64,000 nt of DNA, taken from NCBI RefSeq assembly GCF_016907775.1, contig NZ_JAFBCO010000001.1, forward strand, positions 124,001 through 188,000, in the 5' to 3' direction. The notes beneath the pieces are model-generated. The model saw only the letters and a list, made by a program, of their open reading frames with translations. It had not been told where the DNA came from and made no database searches. Made by a program: the position numbers and the translations under genes. Origin of the DNA: Pseudoglutamicibacter cumminsii. Lineage in GTDB: Bacteria; Actinomycetota; Actinomycetes; Actinomycetales; Micrococcaceae. Positions 7,479 to 16,905 of the stretch are shown piece by piece (the first letter of the stretch is position 1; every line of letters begins with the position of its first letter).

Positions 7479-8816
7479 ATGGCTCCAACGCCTCCGCGAC
7501 GCACGACCGTCAATGGTGCCATCGCCACGGCGGCTCTGCCCATCATCACACTCTCGACCCTAGGCTCCCTGGCGGGAACCGCGAACGCAAGCAACATCCC
7601 CGCCACCAAGCCGACGCTGCGCCCTGCAGCAACGCCAACACCATCCAACGTCGCGGACGCCAAGGCACGCGCCGCAGCCCTCGTTGCTGCTGCCAAGCCG
7701 AAGACCAAGACCGTCACCGTCAAAGCTGGCGACACCGTATGGGCCCTCGCCTCCCGCCACGGCGTATCCGTAGAGCAGGTGCTGCGCCTCAACAAACTCA
7801 AGGCCTCATCGCTGATCTTCCCTGGCCAGAAGCTCACCCTCAGCGAGGGCGCAAGCCTTCCAAAGCCCACCACCAAGAAGACGAAGCCAGCGCGCTCCGT
7901 GTCCAAAGCCTCGGCTTCCGCAAAGACTTACACGGTGCGTTCGGGCGATACCCTCTCCGGCATCGCCGCCAAGCACGGCCTGAGCCTCTCAACTCTCTTC
8001 AAGGCCAACAAGATGAACGGCTCGACGATCATCTACCCTGGCCAGAAGATCAAGCTGAGCGGTAGCGCCGCGGCACCAGCGCGTGCAACCGCTAAGCCAG
8101 CCGCAGCTAAGCCTGCAGGCAAGGCAGCACCTAAGCCAGCTGCCGCATCGAAGACTTACACCGTCCGCGCAGGCGACACCCTCTCCGGCATCGCATCCAA
8201 GCACGGCGTGAGCCTCTCCGCGATCTTCAAAGCCAACAACTTCAACGGCTCGACCATCATCTACCCAGGTCAGAAGATCAAGCTCAACGGCACCGCAACC
8301 GCAGCGAAAAGCGCACCTAAGGCAGCAGCACAGGACAACTCGTTGGTCTCCAACAAGTTCCTGCACTACACCTACGACGCACAGACGCACACCAACGCGA
8401 ACGTATCCAAGCGGAACCTGCTCTCGCGCCAAGTCCCAAGCCCAGCACAGATGCGTCAGATCGTCGCAGACACCGCGGCACGCCACGGCGTCGACCCAGC
8501 ACTCGCTCTTGCACACGCACAGGTTGAATCCGGATTCGACGCACGCGCCGTATCCCCAGCCAACGCGATCGGCACGATGCAGGTCCTCCCATCCACCGCT
8601 AAGTGGATGGGCGACCGCGTAGGCCGCCAGCTCGACCCGCTCGACCCATACGACAACGTCACCGCCGGCATCCTGTTCATCAAGTACCTACAGACCAACG
8701 CGAAGAACCGCGACGAAGGCATCGCAGCGTACTACCAGGGCCTCGCAGGCGTACAAAACAACGGCATGTACCCAGACACCAAGGACTACGTCCGCAAGGT
8801 CAAGTCGAACATGTAA
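7479..8816 (+). CDS. Secreted cell-wall hydrolase: three LysM domains plus lytic transglycosylase
   Basis: The product is 445 residues from ATG 7479 (GAGG about 9 nt upstream); a GTG 39 nt earlier is possible. A signal peptide ends near ANA/S. Three LysM repeats follow, separated by Ala/Lys/Pro linkers: VKAGDTVWALASRHGVS, VRSGDTLSGIAAKHGLS and VRAGDTLSGIASKHGVS, each ending in a PGQK(I/L) motif. The C-terminal domain is a goose-type/SLT lytic transglycosylase with the catalytic Glu in AHAQVESGF, the motif AIGTMQVLP and a terminal YYQG. It should cut glycan strands of peptidoglycan outside the cell. The gene is monocistronic with a strong terminator and a long AT-rich regulatory region upstream. 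Confidence 0.92.
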   Translation: MAPTPPRRTTVNGAIATAALPIITLSTLGSLAGTANASNIPATKPTLRPAATPTPSNVADAKARAAALVAAAKPKTKTVTVKAGDTVWALASRHGVSVEQVLRLNKLKASSLIFPGQKLTLSEGASLPKPTTKKTKPARSVSKASASAKTYTVRSGDTLSGIAAKHGLSLSTLFKANKMNGSTIIYPGQKIKLSGSAAAPARATAKPAAAKPAGKAAPKPAAASKTYTVRAGDTLSGIASKHGVSLSAIFKANNFNGSTIIYPGQKIKLNGTATAAKSAPKAAAQDNSLVSNKFLHYTYDAQTHTNANVSKRNLLSRQVPSPAQMRQIVADTAARHGVDPALALAHAQVESGFDARAVSPANAIGTMQVLPSTAKWMGDRVGRQLDPLDPYDNVTAGILFIKYLQTNAKNRDEGIAAYYQGLAGVQNNGMYPDTKDYVRKVKSNM

Positions 8817-8846
8817 CCGAACGGGCCACACGGCCCCCCACAAACC

Positions 8847-8894
8847 CAACTGGGGTGGTAGATCCGGGGAAGACCTACCACCCCAGTTGCGTTT
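8847..8894 (+). terminator. Rho-independent terminator of the LysM hydrolase gene
   Basis: A perfect 15-bp stem (8847-8861 with 8875-8889), a 13-nt loop and a following GTTT lie 30 bp after the stop codon. Confidence 0.9.
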
Positions 8895-8946
8895 AACCAT
8901 TTCGCTCAAGTTAGAGCACCATCAACAAAGAGCCTCATTAAACACA

Positions 8947-8984
8947 CCGGGCGTGGTGAGCGATGTTTCGCTCACCACGCCCGG
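8947..8984 (-). terminator. Rho-independent terminator of the glutamate dehydrogenase gene
   Basis: A perfect 17-bp stem with a TGTT loop (arms 8947-8963 and 8968-8984) is followed on the minus strand by TGTGTTTAATG. It lies 40 bp past the gdh stop codon. Confidence 0.88.
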
Positions 8985-9023
8985 ATATACGTTCAGCGGG
9001 ACTCCATCCCACCAACTACAGAA

Positions 9024-12000
9024 TCAGCGGCCAACCATTGAACGCATCGTACGCGTGGCGACCAGCAGCGGAGCCATCTGGCCGCCGCCCACCTCACGCA
9101 CCGCGTCGAGCTGTTCATGCGCCCGCTCAATACGGGCCGCATCACGTTGCTCCCACGCAACCACGCGAGCCTGCGCGGCCGAAAGGTCGCCGGCGGCATC
9201 GGCGGCACCAGCAGCGGCTTCCTTAGGAGCCTCGAGCACAGCCTGAGTCAGGCCCAGCACCGCTGCATACAGGTCATCACGCAACGAACTACGAGCCAAC
9301 GCCTCCCAACGCGAAGATCGCGGCAAATCGCTGATCTGCGTCAACAAATCATCGATCCCGTAGCGGTCATACACCGCGTAGTAAACCTCCGCGGCCTCCT
9401 GGGCAGAGGACCCGCCTGCGGACGCGAGCTGAGTGATATCCAGCAGCGTGTAGGACTCGAAGTCCAAGCTGTGACGACGCGCCAACTCTTCAGGGAGGCC
9501 CGCCTCAACGTCACGCTCAAACCAAGCCCGAGCACGCTCAGCGTCCACGCCGCACAGCATATCGGCCAAGCCCTCACGCAACCGAGCCACAGGCTCTGCG
9601 AACTTCGCAAGAATCTCGTCAACAGAAGCATCGAGCGACTCATGCTCCAGAACCCAACGAGTCGCGCGGTCCAACAGACGCCGCGAATCGACATGCAGCT
9701 GCAACCACAGCTCATAGTCAATCCCGGCAGGCAACTGCGCGATCGCCTCAACGTGCTCAGCGATGCCGAAAACCTCATCCATCGCCAAGAACGCACGCGC
9801 CAGACGCGCAGCATCCGCGCCGGTCTCCTCCATCGCGCGGAACGCATACGTCACACCGCCGATGTTCACGATGCGGTTCGCAACCATCGTCGCGATGATC
9901 TCACGACGCAGCGGGTGCGCGGCGAGCGCGTCAGGGAAACGCTCCACGAGCTGAGGCGGGAAGTACGCTTCCAAGACCTTCTGCATCGCTGGGTCCTCCG
10001 GCAGATCAGAATCCACCAAAGCATCGATCAGCTGCATCTTCGAGTACGCGACAACGACCGCGGCTTCAGGGGTCGTGAGTCCCACGCCGGACTGCCTGCG
10101 CAGCTTGAACTCATCCGAGCTCGGAAGGTCCTCAAGCACACGGTCCAGATCAACGGTTTCCTCAAGGAAGCTCATCAACCGCTCATAGGCCGGTGCGAAC
10201 TCGGAAGCGACACCCCGCTCAACAGCGAGCAAAACGTTCTGCGCCTTGTTCGTCGACAAAACAGCATCCGCGACGTTATCGGTCATCTCCGCCAGCAACG
10301 CCGGCCGGTCATCGAACGCAAGACGACCATCGCGAACCGCGACATCCATCAGAATCTTGATATTGACCTCACGGTCCGAAGACTCAACACCACCCGAGTT
10401 ATCGATCGCGTCAGTGTTGTTGACCGTGCCGGCCTTCTGCGCGGCCTCGATGCGGCCCGCCTGAGTGAAACCAAGGTTACCGCCCTCAACCACCACACGA
10501 GCACGCAGCTGCGAGCCGTTCACGCGGATCGCATCGTTAGCGCGGTCCCCCACATCGGCGTTCGTCTCAGACTCCGCCTTCACATACGTGCCAACGCCAC
10601 CGTTATAGATCAAATCAACCGGCGCCATCAGCACCGCACGGATCAGCTCCAACGGAGTCAGCTCACGCACGTCATCAGCAAGACCCAGAGCCTCACGCAT
10701 CTGCTCCGTCACAGAAACCGACTTAGCCGAACGCGAGAACACGCCACCGCCAGCGCTAATCAGCTCACGGTTGTAGTCCTGCCACGAAGAACGCGGCGTG
10801 TTGTACAAACGCACGCGCTCCTCAAACGAAACCTTCGGATCCGGGTTCGGGTCAATGAACACATCGCGGTGATCGAACGCGGCCACCAGCTTGGCGTGCT
10901 CAGTACGCATCAAACCGTTACCGAAAACGTCACCCGACATGTCGCCGATACCGATCATCGTGAAGTCCTCAGACTGCACATCAGTACCCAACGTCTTGAA
11001 GTGACGCTTAGCCGACTCCCACGCGCCGCGGGCCGTGATGCCCATCGCCTTGTGATCGTAACCAACCGAACCGCCCGACGCGAAAGCATCACCGAGCCAG
11101 AAGCCACGCTCAGCGGAAATCGCGTTCGCGGTATCCGAGAAGGCCGCAGTACCTTTATCTGCCGCGACCACGAGGTACGGGTCATCACCATCGTGAGCCA
11201 CAACCCGCTCGGGGCGAACCACCGAACGCGAGCCGTCCTCGGCGTACTCATAGTTATCCGTAATATCCAACAAGCTACGGATGAACTCCTGATACGCCGC
11301 GCGACCAGCCTCAATCCAAGCGCCACGATCCACAGCCGGATCAGGTAGCTGCTTAGCGAAGAAACCACCCTTCGCGCCAGCCGGCACAATCACAGCGTTC
11401 TTTACAGCCTGCGCCTTGACCAGACCAAGAACCTCGGTACGGAAATCCTCCTCACGGTCCGACCAACGCAAACCACCACGGGCCACCTCGCCGTAACGCA
11501 AATGCACACCAGCAACACGCGGCGAATCAACCCAAATCTCACGGAACGGACGCGGCATCGGAGCGAAAGCCAACTCCCCCGTCGCAATCTTCAACGCAAC
11601 AGTCGGGCGGCCCTGATACGCGTTCGTACGCAACGTCGCACCGATCGCGTCACGCATACGACGAATCCATGTATCCGCATCCAACGTCGCAACATCATCC
11701 AGCGCGGTTGCCAACGCATCGCGGGAATCCTGCTGAGCCTGCTCGCGATCACCCGCAAACTCCGGATCAAAACGAGCCTCAAACAAGCCCAACAAAGCCG
11801 ATGTCACGGCCGGATAACGCAGCAGAGTCGCGGCAGCGAAATCAACACTGTTCGAGGAACCACACTGACGCAGATACTGAACATAAGCGCGGAAAATAGC
11901 GACCTGATGCCATGTGAGGCCCTGCGCGGTAACCAGACCCTCGAGAGCATCCGACTCCGTACGGCCAGCCGCAACAGCCCGATACGCATCCTCAACCAGC

Positions 12001-13919
12001 GGCGCGATCCGCTCAACATCAGTCTCAGGAGCCAACGCGACCGTCAAAATGTAAAGGTAGCGCTCCGGCGCACCCAAAGGCTCGACGACGTATGGACGCT
12101 CCTGAATCACGCGGATCCCGAGCGCCTCAAGATGCGGCATAATCGATGAGAGCGGAGCTTGATCCGTCAAGTAGAGACGCAGCTTAGCGATCGTGGCGCC
12201 ATCGGCCTCAACATCGAGCTCTTCAGGCCGATCAATCGAATCCAAACTCAGGCCAATGCCCACAGAATCCGCATCCGCCTCAAGGCGTTCAAACGCGCGA
12301 ACATCATCCAGCGCATCCTCAATCTCGTACCGCACACGATAATCAGCTGGGAAGGCCTCAGCCCACTGCTGTGCATGCTGCATGCCCGTCTCCGTGCCAC
12401 GCTCCTGCGTGAACACCTCGAGGATGCCTTCACTCCACGAACGCACGGCACGCGTCAACCGAGCCTCAAGCGCCTGCTCGTCGACACCCACCGTGTCGAC
12501 GCCCTCGCCAGCCTTGAAGCGGTACGTCAACCGAACCACCGTGGTCGGCGAGTTCCAGACGTCCAGGTCCATGGTCTCCGCCGCGAACGTGCGCTTCAGT
12601 TCGTCCTCAACACGCAAACGAACCGTAGTGTTGTAACGGTCACGCGGCAAATACACCATGACCGTCACGAAACGGCCAAACGCATCCCCACGCACAAACG
12701 CGCGAGTACGGCGCTGCTCACCCATACGGGAAATCTTCGAAACGATCTCGACCAGCTCATCCGTGCTCGACTGGATGAGTTCCTCACGCGGATACGACTC
12801 CAGGATGCGCAGAATCGACTTACCCGTGTGCGAGGTCGCCAAGAAGCCCATGCGCGACAACACATGCCGGACCTTAGAGCGCACCACCGGAACCTCAGTG
12901 ACCGGCTGACGCAGAGCCTCAAACGTGTACAAGCCAATGAAACGGTGCTCACCCACCACCGAACCATCAGCAGCGAAATCCTTGACGCCCACATAATCCA
13001 GGTACACGCGGCGGTGCACCGTAGAACGGCGGTTAGCGGTCGTCAAAACCAGCGGGCGCGGTTCGCGCGCTTTCTCCGCGGCCTTACCGCTCAGCGGACG
13101 TGACGCAGCATCCGTGCGACGCATCAAACCCAGCGCCGAATCGACGTCACCGCGCAAAACCTCGCTACCGTTCTCCTGCTCAAGCGCGTAATAGCGGTAG
13201 CCCAAGAACGTGAACGAATCATCGTCCATCCACCGCAAGAACGCGGCTGCCTCACGACGATCACGTTCAGAAACCGACGGGATCTCCTGCTCAAGCCGTT
13301 CAGCCAAGCGGCGAGCCTGCACCCGCATCGGCTCCCAGTCCTCAACTGCGCTACGCACATCCGCCAGAACTGACTCGACAGCCTGCTGAAGCTCTGCACG
13401 CTGATCAGCATCCAGCTCCTCAGTGATCAACACCGCGGTCCACGACTCGATCACAGCACGCGCGCCCTCAGGTGCCGCCAACATACCCAAGGCAGGCAAC
13501 GCCGCAGTGCTCTCCGTAGCCGGCGTCGACTCCGAAAGCGGAACCTTCCGCACATCAACCAGCGAACCATCCTCAACCGAACGATGCGCCATATACGTCG
13601 GATGGAAAACAAACCCGATCTTGTTCGAGAAATCCAGAACACAGTTAGTGACCGAGTCAACGATGAACGACATGTCATCCGCAACCAGGTAAACAACGGT
13701 CCCCTTCTCGTGCGGTTCAACGCTCACTACCGCGGAGCCCTGCTTACGGACTCGGCCCACCACTGCGTGGCGCTCCAGCAGGTCCCTCACCCGATCGTGC
13801 CCAAAAGCCTCATATTCCTGAGCATCAATGTCCGCGCCATAACGCTGAACGATATCGTCGCCAAACGAACCAGATTGAGGAACTGACTGCGTGTTTGCCA
13901 CGCAACCCACCGCCTTCAC
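9024..13919 (-). CDS. gdh: Large NAD-specific glutamate dehydrogenase (GDH-180 class)
   Basis: A 1631-residue enzyme of the bacterial GDH-180 class, which oxidises glutamate to 2-oxoglutarate and ammonium with NAD. The long N-terminal part (about 1-700) has the regulatory ACT-like regions of the family. The catalytic core follows with LRYGEVARGGLRWSDR, the substrate lysine region VPAGAKGGFFAKQLP near residue 848, and the Rossmann region (IGIGDMSGDVFGNGLMRTE). The C-terminal helical part is complete. Length is normal for the class. The gene is alone between two terminators/gaps, in line with a housekeeping catabolic role. A 743-residue open frame on the opposite strand is a shadow caused by codon bias. 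Confidence 0.95.
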   Translation of the reverse strand: MKAVGCVANTQSVPQSGSFGDDIVQRYGADIDAQEYEAFGHDRVRDLLERHAVVGRVRKQGSAVVSVEPHEKGTVVYLVADDMSFIVDSVTNCVLDFSNKIGFVFHPTYMAHRSVEDGSLVDVRKVPLSESTPATESTAALPALGMLAAPEGARAVIESWTAVLITEELDADQRAELQQAVESVLADVRSAVEDWEPMRVQARRLAERLEQEIPSVSERDRREAAAFLRWMDDDSFTFLGYRYYALEQENGSEVLRGDVDSALGLMRRTDAASRPLSGKAAEKAREPRPLVLTTANRRSTVHRRVYLDYVGVKDFAADGSVVGEHRFIGLYTFEALRQPVTEVPVVRSKVRHVLSRMGFLATSHTGKSILRILESYPREELIQSSTDELVEIVSKISRMGEQRRTRAFVRGDAFGRFVTVMVYLPRDRYNTTVRLRVEDELKRTFAAETMDLDVWNSPTTVVRLTYRFKAGEGVDTVGVDEQALEARLTRAVRSWSEGILEVFTQERGTETGMQHAQQWAEAFPADYRVRYEIEDALDDVRAFERLEADADSVGIGLSLDSIDRPEELDVEADGATIAKLRLYLTDQAPLSSIMPHLEALGIRVIQERPYVVEPLGAPERYLYILTVALAPETDVERIAPLVEDAYRAVAAGRTESDALEGLVTAQGLTWHQVAIFRAYVQYLRQCGSSNSVDFAAATLLRYPAVTSALLGLFEARFDPEFAGDREQAQQDSRDALATALDDVATLDADTWIRRMRDAIGATLRTNAYQGRPTVALKIATGELAFAPMPRPFREIWVDSPRVAGVHLRYGEVARGGLRWSDREEDFRTEVLGLVKAQAVKNAVIVPAGAKGGFFAKQLPDPAVDRGAWIEAGRAAYQEFIRSLLDITDNYEYAEDGSRSVVRPERVVAHDGDDPYLVVAADKGTAAFSDTANAISAERGFWLGDAFASGGSVGYDHKAMGITARGAWESAKRHFKTLGTDVQSEDFTMIGIGDMSGDVFGNGLMRTEHAKLVAAFDHRDVFIDPNPDPKVSFEERVRLYNTPRSSWQDYNRELISAGGGVFSRSAKSVSVTEQMREALGLADDVRELTPLELIRAVLMAPVDLIYNGGVGTYVKAESETNADVGDRANDAIRVNGSQLRARVVVEGGNLGFTQAGRIEAAQKAGTVNNTDAIDNSGGVESSDREVNIKILMDVAVRDGRLAFDDRPALLAEMTDNVADAVLSTNKAQNVLLAVERGVASEFAPAYERLMSFLEETVDLDRVLEDLPSSDEFKLRRQSGVGLTTPEAAVVVAYSKMQLIDALVDSDLPEDPAMQKVLEAYFPPQLVERFPDALAAHPLRREIIATMVANRIVNIGGVTYAFRAMEETGADAARLARAFLAMDEVFGIAEHVEAIAQLPAGIDYELWLQLHVDSRRLLDRATRWVLEHESLDASVDEILAKFAEPVARLREGLADMLCGVDAERARAWFERDVEAGLPEELARRHSLDFESYTLLDITQLASAGGSSAQEAAEVYYAVYDRYGIDDLLTQISDLPRSSRWEALARSSLRDDLYAAVLGLTQAVLEAPKEAAAGAADAAGDLSAAQARVVAWEQRDAARIERAHEQLDAVREVGGGQMAPLLVATRTMRSMVGR

Positions 13920-13953
13920 AAGAATCGACGCGTGGCCGCAACAACGGCCTCTA

Positions 13954-15366
13954 TTAGGTGCCCCCGGTCACATTTGGGGCTCCCTTCACCCTAGCCTTAA
14001 ACAGCCCACCGCGTGCAGCTTTTAAGGGAGTTTCCAGATTCTCTCCACACTCACACAAGCTACAAGCGAAATCCCGGATCGCTCCACGTGCCGCAGACCT
14101 CGCTGCGGCGTGACTCAACGCGGTCGCTGCATCCAACGCATGCTCTACCGCGGCATCATCTTTCGGGATGAAAACCTCCGGGCGAAAACCCTTAGGGCCA
14201 AACCTCTCCCACGCGAGCTTGACGCCACGCGCCGCGCCCTTAGAAACCTGATTCACCACCACAGAGATACGGCCCTGCGTCAGCTCCGGCGCCTGCCCAA
14301 CCGCACGCATCAGCCGCGGCAAACCCACCGCATCCGCAGTACCGATCACCACCACATCGTCAGCCATCTCAAGAGCCGTGAGCGTCGCATCATCACGTTG
14401 CGGAGCGAACGTATCGAACGCGATGTCCTGATCATTATCAGCAGGCGCCGCAACGTCCACAATCACAAGCTCCGATGCCTCCCGCAATGCCTCAAGACTC
14501 CGCTTGAGCGCGGCCTTCCCGACCTCCTGCCAGCGGCTCGGACGAGGAAGCCCCGTGGTGACGCGCAAGATCGCTTTCCCGATGCGGACCCGCGCATGCG
14601 CGTCCGTATCCGAATTCGGTGAAAACGTTCCCGCTTCAACCGAACGGCACAACCGCACAATTCCGGACGTCTCCCCGAGCATCCCTAGCCGCGCCGCAAT
14701 GCTCGATGCCCGCGTATCCGCATCCACCAAGGTCACAGACTTCCCGGCGAGCGCCGCTTCCGTCGCCAGTTCGATCGATAGAAAGCTGCGGCCCGGCGCT
14801 CCAGCGCCACTCCACACCACGACGATGCGGCCCGGCTCGCGCTGGACCGTTTCAGGTTCGATGCCCTCGGGTTGGCTGGACTGGTTTTCCTCGTTCGCGG
14901 GATCTTCGATGTCCGGGAGATGTGGCAAACCCGTGCGCGGCTCTACCCCGTGAAGCTGAGAAAGGTCGTCCGGGATTACGGACTCGAACTCATCGACGGT
15001 CTCAGCACGACGCCGCCCACGCCTCTTGAGAGGCTCCGCCCGCGACAACGCTTCCGCTATCACCTCAGCGGAAGCCGAAGAACCTACCGACCCCACACCA
15101 AGCCGAAACAAACGCGAAGCCGCCTTCGCATCGTCGGTCACCGCGACAAGACGACCACCCGCGGCGTGAACAGCATCGACCAAGCCGCTATCGACATCGT
15201 CAAACTGATCAACAACGATCACATACCGCGCCAAGCCAGCGGCCAGCGTCGCCAACAGCTCCGCCCCATCAGTGCACACCCGCACGACCGTGACCAACCC
15301 GACCTCAGACTCCAAACGAGCAAAAACATCAGGCGACTCACCAAACAAAACAACAGAGGAGCTCAC
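13954..15366 (-). CDS. TadZ/CpaE-like ParA-superfamily protein with degenerate Walker A
   Basis: The product is 470 residues, starting with GTG 2 nt after the stop of the SAF-domain gene. The N-terminal 130 residues look like an atypical receiver domain. Next comes a MinD/ParA-like fold: the P-loop reads VVWSGAGAPGRSFLSIE, where both lysines of the deviant Walker A are replaced, then LVDADTRASSIAARLG (Walker A') and later VVIGTADAVGLPRLMRA. This organisation matches CpaE/TadZ, localisation factors of Flp/Tad pili, several of which have atypical P-loops. The partner upstream resembles CpaB. No CpaF ATPase, TadB/C or pilin is nearby, so the pair is an orphan. A role in pili is uncertain; it could be an envelope-positioning protein. 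Confidence 0.7.
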   Translation of the reverse strand: MSSSVVLFGESPDVFARLESEVGLVTVVRVCTDGAELLATLAAGLARYVIVVDQFDDVDSGLVDAVHAAGGRLVAVTDDAKAASRLFRLGVGSVGSSASAEVIAEALSRAEPLKRRGRRRAETVDEFESVIPDDLSQLHGVEPRTGLPHLPDIEDPANEENQSSQPEGIEPETVQREPGRIVVVWSGAGAPGRSFLSIELATEAALAGKSVTLVDADTRASSIAARLGMLGETSGIVRLCRSVEAGTFSPNSDTDAHARVRIGKAILRVTTGLPRPSRWQEVGKAALKRSLEALREASELVIVDVAAPADNDQDIAFDTFAPQRDDATLTALEMADDVVVIGTADAVGLPRLMRAVGQAPELTQGRISVVVNQVSKGAARGVKLAWERFGPKGFRPEVFIPKDDAAVEHALDAATALSHAAARSAARGAIRDFACSLCECGENLETPLKAARGGLFKARVKGAPNVTGGT

Positions 15367-15368
15367 GG

Positions 15369-16022
15369 TTACTCCCCCGCAGCACTCGCCGCAATAGGTG
15401 CGGAAACCACGCTCACAACGCTCTCACGCGCAATGTGGCCCACCATCGCGGAGACTTCATCACGCGGGATCAAAACCTCCAAAACATGCCCCTGCGAAGC
15501 CCCGAAACCAGAATCCGCGCGCTCAACCTTCACTACCCGGACCCCGGACAACGCGAGCTGCGGCTCGGTTTCCGGCTCCGCGATCTTCGGCGTGACATAC
15601 ACATCCACGCCTTGACCAACCTTGACACCCGCCGGCAACGGGCCCTCGACCGTCAACGAAAACGAACGCAAATGGGCAGGCACATCCGCTTCGATCGCGC
15701 GGCGTGTCAACAGCTCGCCCTTCGAAACGTAATCGCTCACCGTCGCGCCAGCCACCGGAACATCACGCGAAACATAATGCTCACCCGGCCCAGCCATGCG
15801 CGCTTCAACCGGAACCAGATCCTTCTCAGTGAGAACAGTGCCCGGGGCCAAATCATGAGCCGCAACCATGTACGTTTCCGTGCGAGTCACCGAACGCACC
15901 AGCAAGACGACGCCCAAGATCGAAGCGACAACCAGCACAACGCCGATCACCAACCTCGGGTCACGCCAGCTCGCCGGCTGCCACCTCAAAACCGACCCAG
16001 CAGAACCACCGCGATCGCTCAT
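15369..16022 (-). CDS. SAF-domain protein, CpaB/RcpC-like
   Basis: The product is 217 residues from ATG 16022, which has a GAGGTGG ribosome site; a longer frame from 16121 has no support. One membrane helix (LVIGVVLVVASILGVVLLV) is followed by a SAF domain (MVAAHDLAPGTVLTEKDLVP, then LTRRAIEADVPAHLRSFSL) and a beta-rich C-terminal part (VGQGVDVYVTP). SAF domains in CpaB/RcpC proteins are thought to contact peptidoglycan or pilins. It is coupled (2-nt gap) to the TadZ-like gene. It may have been kept after loss of a Tad pilus, or it may belong to a reduced actinobacterial envelope system. Confidence 0.75.
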   Translation of the reverse strand: MSDRGGSAGSVLRWQPASWRDPRLVIGVVLVVASILGVVLLVRSVTRTETYMVAAHDLAPGTVLTEKDLVPVEARMAGPGEHYVSRDVPVAGATVSDYVSKGELLTRRAIEADVPAHLRSFSLTVEGPLPAGVKVGQGVDVYVTPKIAEPETEPQLALSGVRVVKVERADSGFGASQGHVLEVLIPRDEVSAMVGHIARESVVSVVSAPIAASAAGE

Positions 16023-16182
16023 AGCCACCTCAAACACGTCACGCCCATCGAGGGCATTCTTCAAGATGATTTGACGATAACGACCAACGCGAAACACAAC
16101 AAGAGGTAACAAGCGACGCAATCCAACATCCCGGACACAGATCGCACACAGCTATACCGCTCCGTTGCCGGGGCGAGGGCAC

Positions 16183-16788
16183 TCAGATCGTTGAAACAGC
16201 CGAAACCGCAGCAAGCGCGCCCAGAGGAACCAGCACCAACGACCGCGACGCCGAGCCACCCACCTGCGCCTGCATGCGGATAAAATCCCCACCCACCGCA
16301 ACAATCAAGCCGCTACCGACAACCCCGTCGGACAAAACGAAACGCACACTCTGCCGATCCCGACCAACGGCGCGCAGCGCGGACTTCCACGGCGCCTTAG
16401 TGCGCCGGCACTGTGCTGCATTGCGGAGCTGGGCTGTATTGCGGGGCTGGGCTGTATTGCGGGGCTGCGCTTCAGTACGGGGCACGGAGCCAACCCCTGC
16501 AGTAGAGCCGAGAACCTCAACCCACACGCCTGCTTGATCAGGGAAAAGCCACGACTCCCGCGCCGACTCAATCCCGAACCATCCGGAACCAACCACGGCG
16601 ACCTTCCCTGTAAAAGAATGTCCGGTCACGTGGACTTTGACCTGCGCTCCCGCGACTTCTGTCAAGAAATCGCGGCGCGCATATTCAGCCCGGGCAAGTT
16701 CGCCTGCCTCAGCGCGCATCTCTTGCCACTGCCCCGCGAGCAATTCGTGGGACATGTCCTCAAACAGGTCGTCGAAACGCATGCCCAC
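16183..16788 (-). CDS. Hypothetical protein with internal hexapeptide repeat
   Basis: The product is 201 residues. The N-terminal 60 residues form an acidic/basic helix (DLFEDMSHELLAGQWQEM). Beta-rich segments follow on either side (VKVHVTGHSFTGKVAVVG and VRFVLSDGVVGSGLIVAVG). They resemble each other, so the protein may be a duplicated small barrel. Between them lies a low-complexity insert of PRNTAQ-type hexapeptides coded by an 18-bp tandem repeat. It has no signal peptide and no known motif. It lies upstream of the SAF/TadZ pair in the same direction (160-bp gap) and divergent from the LysM gene. I do not recognise a function. Confidence 0.6.
   Translation of the reverse strand: MGMRFDDLFEDMSHELLAGQWQEMRAEAGELARAEYARRDFLTEVAGAQVKVHVTGHSFTGKVAVVGSGWFGIESARESWLFPDQAGVWVEVLGSTAGVGSVPRTEAQPRNTAQPRNTAQLRNAAQCRRTKAPWKSALRAVGRDRQSVRFVLSDGVVGSGLIVAVGGDFIRMQAQVGGSASRSLVLVPLGALAAVSAVSTI
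16421..16474 (-). repeat. Tandem 18-bp repeat inside a coding region
   Basis: Three consecutive 18-bp units (16421-16438, 16439-16456, 16457-16474) are nearly identical. They encode PRNTAQ, PRNTAQ and a diverged third unit within the linker of the hypothetical protein. Being in multiples of three, copy-number change would not break the frame. Confidence 0.85.
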
Positions 16789-16905
16789 AGCCTACTGAAA
16801 ATCCACCACGCAAAAACCCCCTCTTGACACCAACGGGAAATATCAAACAGAATCAAAGCACAGCAAACGAACATAGGTTCTTACTATTCGAAGGAATGAC
16901 CACCG

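Noticed and set aside
9117-11348. 743-codon open frame on the plus strand
   Set aside because: It lies wholly antisense to the glutamate dehydrogenase gene, has Arg/His/Leu/Gln-rich non-protein-like composition and no ribosome site. It is a shadow of high-GC codon bias.
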